Below are positions 24,314 to 25,563 of a stretch of 25,563 nucleotides of DNA, piece by piece; the stretch's first letter is position 1, and every line of letters starts with the position of its first letter. The notes beneath the pieces are model-generated. The model was not told where the DNA came from and ran no database searches. It saw only the letters and a program-made list of their open reading frames with translations. The stretch spans positions 42,468 to 68,030 of the forward strand of contig DBRA01000038.1 in the NCBI GenBank assembly GCA_002305445.1. Direction: 5' to 3'. A program made the position numbers and the translations under genes. This DNA is from Clostridiales bacterium UBA1380 (lineage in GTDB: Bacteria; Bacillota; Clostridia; Oscillospirales; CAG-272).

Positions 24314-24436
24314 TTACCGCGTTGTTAACAAAAACAGCACAGATGTTCTTTTCAAATCGGCGCCTTCACCGTTTGTGCACATTGCACACACCCGGCATTC
24401 ATTTTTCTGCACTAATGTATAATGATTATTTATCAT
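24314..24436 (-). CDS. Possible small ORF, 40 residues, cysteine-containing
   Basis: On the minus strand the near-perfect ribosome site CGGAGGTGAT lies 8 nt (counted from GGAGG) before an ATG at 24436. The frame runs 40 codons to TAA. The product contains CRVCAMC (residues 14-20) followed by TNGEGADLKR and a hydrophobic C-terminus (VLFLL). I recognise no family. It has no clear promoter; a GC-rich hairpin (24484-24505) lies upstream. The ribosome site is the only strong example of its kind in otherwise gene-free DNA, which is why I list it. It could be a small protein, a leader peptide, a decayed gene end, or chance. Confidence 0.35.
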   Translation of the reverse strand: MINNHYTLVQKNECRVCAMCTNGEGADLKRTSVLFLLTTR

Positions 24437-24483
24437 AACTATCACCTCCGTATTTTACCATGTCTCAAGTCCGGTTTTGCTTC

Positions 24484-24505
24484 CTCGCGGGCGACAAGCC
24501 GCGAG
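24484..24505. repeat. GC-rich hairpin in AT-rich intergenic DNA
   Basis: CTCGCGG and CCGCGAG form a perfect 7-bp stem with an 8-nt loop (GCGACAAG). It has no T-run on either side, so it is not a standard terminator. Read on the minus strand it precedes the possible small ORF by about 50 nt and could be part of its leader or of an unannotated small RNA. Confidence 0.45.
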
Positions 24506-24846
24506 CGCGTCCGTTAATACCTTCGCACAATTGTATGCTGAGTTTCCTTCATTTATATATAAGGGCTCCTGACATATAACAGCAGTCAATCGTTTATCTG
24601 CTATTGCTATTATTTTTGTTCACATAATGTCACATTGTCTTACTTTTCACATTATTTTTTATTTCTAGATATTAAAATATAATGTTTTATTGATTTTGTT
24701 CATCAATAAATATAATTAACTCACAAAACTATCCATCGTTTCCCATGTTTTTATGTTATTTTAAACTAATATTCTATATTATAGTATTAAATCTATGGCA
24801 TTTTATCATAATATTACAACATATCTATTTATGTTTGTACGAGCTA

Positions 24847-24875
24847 TTGACACTACAATTTATTTTGATTATAAT
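24847..24875 (+). promoter_or_regulatory. Perfect-consensus sigma-A promoter of the discoidin-like gene
   Basis: TTGACA (24847-24852), exactly 17 nt of AT-rich spacer and TATAAT (24870-24875) match the consensus at every position. It lies 58 nt before the start codon and predicts strong constitutive or derepressible expression. Confidence 0.92.
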
Positions 24876-24884
24876 ATAGTCAAT

Positions 24885-24912
24885 CCGCGTTTTTTATTTT
24901 AAAAATTCGCGG
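24885..24912 (+). other. Hairpin in the 5' leader of the discoidin-like gene
   Basis: CCGCG and CGCGG pair around a T-run/A-run loop that can extend the stem. The structure sits near the 5' end of the transcript and just before GGAGG (24923-24927). It could protect the message from decay or modulate ribosome access. Confidence 0.5.
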
Positions 24913-24933
24913 TAATATATCCGGAGGAAAAAA

Positions 24934-25563
24934 ATGAAAAAGATCCTTGCAGTTCTTATTTCCCTGGTCATCGCGTCGGCTATGTCCGTCGCAGTATTCG
25001 CGAACACCCTGTCCGTTGAATACGACCTTCCTGCCGTCACCAACGGTGTGAACCTCGTAGATGCCGGCGGAACTCTCATCGGTAATGAAGAAGGTTGGGG
25101 CGGCAACGCCGCTGCCGGCCGCGACGCCGCTTTCGACGGCGACGAGACCACGTTCTTCGACCCGCTCGGAGTTGGCGACGGTTATGCTGGCGTCCAGATG
25201 GACAAGCCGTATATCCTCACCGAGATCCGCATCATGCCTCGTTCCGGTCAGCTTCCCCGCTTCGCCGGCGCTCTCGTTCAGGGCTCCAACGACGGTGAGA
25301 ACTGGACCACGATCCTTGAGAACTTCCTCGCTGCCGAAGAAGAATACACCTTCTACGCCTTCACTCCCGACAACGCCGGTGATGCTGAATGGACTGCTCA
25401 GACCGAAGGCTACACCATGTTCCGTTACTTCAACGAGACCAACCACGGCGACGTCGCCGAGGTCGAGCTCTACGGCGTTCCCGCTGACGGTTCCACCGCT
25501 CCTGTAGTTACCGAGACCACTGAGACCGAAGCTCCCGCTACCGAGACCACCGAGACCACCGAG
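24934..25563 (+). CDS. Secreted discoidin (F5/8 type C)-like protein, C-terminus cut off by window edge
   Basis: 210 codons are visible with no stop. A signal peptide (VAVFA-NT, near residue 23) is followed by a beta-sandwich domain at about 40-182 with discoidin-like features: AAFDGDETTFFDP (65-77), YAGVQMDKPYILTEIRIMPR, GALVQGSNDGENWTTI, and the closing MFRYFNETNHGDVAEVELYG. A Thr/Glu-rich tail (ETTETEAPATETTETTE) begins near 192 and runs off the window. It looks like a linker to further domains or an anchor. GGAGG lies about 6 nt before the ATG. The promoter is perfect, and codons lean strongly to C-ending forms, suggesting an abundant surface or secreted protein that may bind carbohydrate. 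The full architecture is unknown. Confidence 0.85.
   Translation, partial: MKKILAVLISLVIASAMSVAVFANTLSVEYDLPAVTNGVNLVDAGGTLIGNEEGWGGNAAAGRDAAFDGDETTFFDPLGVGDGYAGVQMDKPYILTEIRIMPRSGQLPRFAGALVQGSNDGENWTTILENFLAAEEEYTFYAFTPDNAGDAEWTAQTEGYTMFRYFNETNHGDVAEVELYGVPADGSTAPVVTETTETEAPATETTETTE

Larger units (their letters stand above)
23811..24933. other. AT-rich intergenic region, about 1.1 kb
   Basis: This divergent region separates the sugar-transport operon from the discoidin-like gene and is far more AT-rich than the surrounding genes. It holds a leader of about 205 nt before the binding-protein gene (23811-24015), the two promoters, the possible small ORF at 24314-24436, and several dyads. Besides those listed separately these are GTTAAC at 24305-24310 and again at 24324-24329, and TGTGCA-CAT-TGCACA at 24374-24388. 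From about 24590 to 24846 I see no gene, only AT-rich DNA with three CACAT copies (24621, 24631, 24648). I recognise no riboswitch or tRNA. Confidence 0.8.

Noticed and set aside
24541..24846. RNA gene or origin-like repeat in the AT-rich stretch
   Set aside because: Only low-complexity AT sequence and short CACAT copies are present; no DnaA-box cluster, iterons or tRNA-like folding were seen.
24880..25446. 188-codon open frame on the minus strand
   Set aside because: It is antisense to the discoidin-like gene, whose signal peptide, promoter and ribosome site are all convincing.

Overview
The window looks like the chromosome of an anaerobic Gram-positive bacterium of the class Clostridia, probably uncultured. 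The basis is the gene order miaB - YlbF/YmcA-type gene - mutS - mutL (close to the Bacillus subtilis ymcB-ymcA-cotE-mutS-mutL order, without cotE), strong AGGAGG ribosome binding sites, AT-rich sigma-A type promoters, and ABC sugar transporters with no local ATPase. The genes are moderately GC-rich and favour G/C-ending codons, which creates many long antisense shadow frames. No rRNA, tRNA, CRISPR array, insertion sequence or phage gene was seen.

Positions 1-8460 hold seven minus-strand genes that are nearly contiguous and probably cotranscribed from a promoter at 8431-8459. The order of transcription is a NusG-domain-II membrane protein, a Gx/HepS-like membrane protein, the lipoprotein flavin transferase ApbE, the tRNA methylthiotransferase MiaB, a YlbF/YmcA-type protein with a C-terminal cysteine cluster, MutS, and MutL (cut by the left edge). 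The first three resemble the eetA-eetB-fmnB part of flavin-based extracellular electron transfer loci. The last four are the usual MiaB/MutSL block.

Positions 8461-11410 are a stretch of short units: a short-chain dehydrogenase (minus), a divergent thioredoxin (plus), a small ferritin-like di-metal protein (plus), and an AraC-type regulator with a GyrI-like C-terminal domain (minus). Clear intrinsic terminators lie after the thioredoxin and between the ferritin and AraC genes. The dehydrogenase/thioredoxin intergenic region contains a PerR-box-like palindrome.

Positions 11469-24050 are one minus-strand operon of about 12.5 kb. It has a good promoter (TTGACA-17-TATTAT), a leader of about 200 nt, and a terminal hairpin. 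It encodes, in order, a 1000-residue secreted solute-binding protein with two related beta-sandwich-like modules, a MalF/MalG permease pair, a secreted NHL-repeat/TPR/Yip1 membrane protein, a 1028-residue secreted DUF5696 protein with a probable glycosidase-like barrel, and a second MalF/MalG pair. There is no ATP-binding subunit. This is the most interesting system in the window: it looks like a glycan or oligosaccharide capture and import machine whose substrate and mechanism I cannot name.

Positions 23811-24933 are an AT-rich intergenic region. It holds the operon promoter and leader, a possible 40-codon cysteine-containing small ORF with a near-perfect ribosome binding site, several inverted repeats, and a perfect-consensus promoter driving a plus-strand gene. 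That gene encodes a secreted discoidin-like protein with a Thr/Glu-rich tail, and is cut by the right edge.
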